A DNA stretch of 64,000 bases from Cylicocyclus nassatus (lineage: Eukaryota > Nematoda > Chromadorea > Rhabditida > Strongylidae). Both the position numbers and the translations under genes were made by a program. Under the pieces are notes generated by a model. It was given only the letters and a program-made list of their open reading frames with translations, made no database searches and had not been told where the DNA came from. Each line of letters opens with the position of its first letter. Position 1 is the stretch's first letter. Of this stretch, positions 61,869 to 64,000 are shown in pieces. The stretch covers positions 47,822,941 through 47,886,940 of the forward strand of contig CATQJL010000112.1 in the NCBI GenBank assembly GCA_958299035.1, in the 5' to 3' direction.

Positions 61869-62077
61869 TATATCAGAAGATATCCCTCATCGAGCTAAAT
61901 CATACGGCGCGCCATAAAATTCAGATTCGTCCACTCTGAAGAGAGATATGGTTACGCTACGGTGATGTCAGCTGACTCAAGTAAGCCTCGCTTCTTTTTT
62001 GCTACAATTATGAGCGTTATTGTATTTATAAGTGAAACAAAATAAACGACTCTGCATGATCATTTGTGATTTTTCAG

Positions 62078-62278
62078 AACTGTGCTACTGGTAACTGTGT
62101 GAAAGCCAAAATCAAAGAAGGAAAAAAGACAGTGACACGAAAGACGTGCAAATGCTCAAGATGTGACAAAGGTTCAATCGTTTCTGTGGGAGTATCTTTG
62201 CCAATTCCTGGATTGAAATCCGCTAAGAAAGGCAAAAGTGACAAAGGAAAAAAGGCAAAGAATACCAAGAAAGCTTGA
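62078..62278 (+). CDS. ABF-type cysteine-rich antimicrobial peptide, exon 2
   Basis: After a TTTTTCAG acceptor in phase 0, the exon encodes 66 residues. NCATGNCVKAKIKEG supplies cysteines 4-5 and TCKCSRC supplies cysteines 6-8, completing the eight-cysteine core. The loop between cysteines 5 and 6 is long and very basic. After the core comes GSIVSVGVSLPIPGL and then an unusual Lys/Gly/Ser tail (KSAKKGKSDKGKKAKNTKKA), with about ten lysines in the last twenty residues. The whole precursor would be about 113 residues, longer than usual for the family because of this tail. No AATAAA is seen just downstream. The pairing with exon 1 rests on phase, cysteine order and strand. Confidence 0.8.
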   Translation, partial: NCATGNCVKAKIKEGKKTVTRKTCKCSRCDKGSIVSVGVSLPIPGLKSAKKGKSDKGKKAKNTKKA

Positions 62279-62354
62279 TACTTCACAGCACGATCCTGTT
62301 TTGTCATATGTCATCCTTTGACATCATAAACGAGTGAGAGATGGATTCTGAGTG

Positions 62355-62379
62355 TGCATATGGTCTAGTGGTTAGGCGG
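62355..62379 (+). repeat. tRNA-Glu-like 5' fragment
   Basis: TGCATATGGTCTAGTGGTTA followed by GGCGG matches the D-arm/A-box region of eukaryotic tRNA-Glu. No T-arm or acceptor partner follows, so it is a fragment or SINE head and not a tRNA gene. Confidence 0.4.
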
Positions 62380-62466
62380 ACTTTGATGGTACCGCACACC
62401 CTAAGACTTCAGTCTTGTGCGTATTTGGTATGTGGCGATGCTATCGCAAACAATAACATACTTTAA

Positions 62467-62575
62467 GGCTGCGCTCATACCGATCCCGAAGTCCGGGACC
62501 AATTCCAGCAAAGTGCTCGAACTGAACGTTGTGCTGGAACTGTTCTTGGACTTTGGGATCAGTATGAACGCAGCC
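62467..62575. repeat. 109-bp MITE (GGCTGCGTTCATAC family), copy 2
   Basis: The inverted ends GGCTGCGCTCATACCGATCC and GGGATCAGTATGAACGCAGC (then C) have TAA on both sides. Matches 22032-22139. Confidence 0.8.
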
Positions 62576-62578
62576 TAA

Positions 62579-64000
62579 GGGTCATATACCACGTCCTTTG
62601 CCAAACTGGACAGAATCGAAATCGTTTCGTTTTAAATAAACACCTCTGCTGAAAACAATTCAAGAAATTTTAGCGCAACCAAATACCTTCTACTTGTCAC
62701 TATCTTCAGCCTGAAGTTGTTATTAATAACATGACAAACTTATCTTTCCAATTTTTTCATCACTTCAAACTCCGCTCGGTACTACCTGAACAGAGTGCTT
62801 GAGCTGAGAAATTCTCGAGACATTTTGCATAATGTCGATCGCCACACTTAAAACGAGAGTGATTAGTTGTTAACTGTATTTACCCTTTGTTGAAGAATAT
62901 ATCAAATCATAATGGAAACACTGGGATTGTATTGGATGATCCAAAAGTAATGGAGCACCCAGAACAAATTTAGTTTCTTCAAACAAAAAAAAATTATCGT
63001 CTGCTCAAGTTTTGGCAGATGTTGGAACACATCAAAGCCTCTGGATTACTCACTAAAGATGGACACTGTCGCATGACATCATTTTATCGGCGCTCAAAAT
63101 CAGTGCTTTTCAGTTCAAGTACTTTCAAATTTTGAACAGCATAGCCACAGAAACAAGTGAGGCTGCCAAAGTATCTTTGCCGCAGTATGCGAGGAAACTA
63201 TCACCAAATCCACGATAACCTGTTGGTCCCGACTTCTTACAACGGATATAGCAGTGAGTATGAAGAGACATATTTTCTTCTTATCGAATTAATCGAATGC
63301 TCATCTCTGAGTCAAGCACTAGGTAGAGCTTTCTACGCCCTATCCAAATGCAACCCACTTGCACATCGAACAGCGGTTAGAAAAAGCTTGGAAAGCACTT
63401 CTAAATGGTATGTAACTTTGAGGGCTTTGGGTTACAACAGATGTAATTCAGATGCGTTCAAAAAAGTCTGCCAGAGTTCTTCGAAATTGTTCGGATAATT
63501 TCGAGAGAGGGTTTGCGGGGTGCTTTTATGCCAACATCATAATATGCAAAAGCGTTTACATTTTCGGTTGTTTTTTTTATTAAATAGAAAACCTTAGGAT
63601 TGTAGTAATCAAGGCGCCCCATTACTGTTAGAACCCTGATAGAATTTACGCGTACTCAACATACTTTCCAAAACTTACGATACATCCAGATTCTGGGTTT
63701 TGAATCTGGTCATTTTGAGATGTGTCAGTCAGTTTTGCGTATGCCAATCATATTTTGCGCTAGACTTTATTGACCTACATTTTTGTCATTGGCGACATTG
63801 TCAGTTTCAAAAACGGATTGCAGCATTGACATGATCATCATACCTTCAGGCGCCTCTCCCGACTGTGTCGGTCTAGACCTAATCCGAGACTCAGAGCGTG
63901 CCGCTCAAAGCCAGAAAACGAACAAAACACGAATGCATTAAGTAGCGACAAGCGCGCAAATTTGATGGAAACGGACGTCACTATCTGTCATTCAGAGAGC
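62579..64000. other. 3' flank of ABF-type gene, no supported gene
   Basis: A mariner-end-like TTGGATGATCCAAAAGTAAT lies near 62934 without a partner. A 113-residue plus frame (63157-63498) has no recognised domain. Nothing else is identifiable. Confidence 0.4.

Larger units (their letters stand above)
48532..62077 (+). other. 13.5-kb transposon-filled intron of the ABF-type gene
   Basis: It is bounded by GTAGATAAG and GATTTTTCAG, both phase 0. It contains a foldback arm, a mariner MITE, a TA-flanked foldback, a 1.84-kb hAT-like palindrome, a Helitron, a 1.5-kb mariner relic, a CAGGGTGTCCC foldback, a Harbinger-type MITE and a second CAGGGTGTCCC element with a nested hAT. No intervening exon with the expected cysteine pattern was seen. 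Stretches 50276-51555, 54819-55865 and 58557-60448 hold nothing I can name. Confidence 0.7.

Noticed and set aside
62355..62430. tRNA-Glu gene
   Set aside because: Only the D-arm region matches. There is no anticodon arm, T arm or acceptor stem.

Overview
This looks like A+T-rich, repeat-dense nuclear DNA from a nematode, probably a strongylid or hookworm-like species. The evidence is an ABF-type cysteine-rich antimicrobial peptide gene, introns of 47-51 bases with TTTCAG-like acceptors, an Sp-family zinc-finger gene, and RTE, Penelope, Helitron, hAT and Tc1/mariner-type repeats. The species assignment is inference. No bacterial operon, CRISPR array or viral genome is visible.

Layout. About 0.8-2.0 kb (minus): the first two exons of a short-chain dehydrogenase that runs off the left edge. 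5.9-10.3 kb (plus): an Sp/buttonhead-type three-finger transcription factor in at least six exons. 11.4-13.6 kb: an inverted pair of broken Penelope-like elements (family B). 13.7-18.5 kb: a Helitron, two Tc1/mariner-type foldbacks and a piggyBac-like foldback. 23.8-25.4 kb (minus): four phase-matched exons of an unrecognised membrane protein gene. 26.5-34.9 kb: an 8.4-kb palindrome of Penelope-like elements (family A), flanked by a 15-bp target duplication. It is interrupted by a 500-N gap whose two edges are inverted SMART cDNA-primer sequences. 39.0-42.6 kb: an apparently intact RTE-clade retrotransposon inside a TTAA-flanked piggyBac-like element. 43.9-44.4 kb: a reading frame broken by one stop. 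46.1-46.4 kb: the C-terminal end of a CR1-like LINE. 48.4-62.3 kb (plus): a two-exon ABF-type peptide gene whose 13.5-kb intron holds at least nine transposons, several of them nested.

The two Penelope families carry the same 38-nt hammerhead-like motif near their ends, with different stem II sequences. Many non-autonomous transposons here are complete foldbacks rather than short-TIR elements, and most insertion boundaries can be read from target duplications: TTAA-type, TA, TAA, 8-bp hAT and A/T Helitron sites. Genes occupy only a few percent of the window. Their exons were recognised from protein motifs and splice phase, so missing exons are likely.
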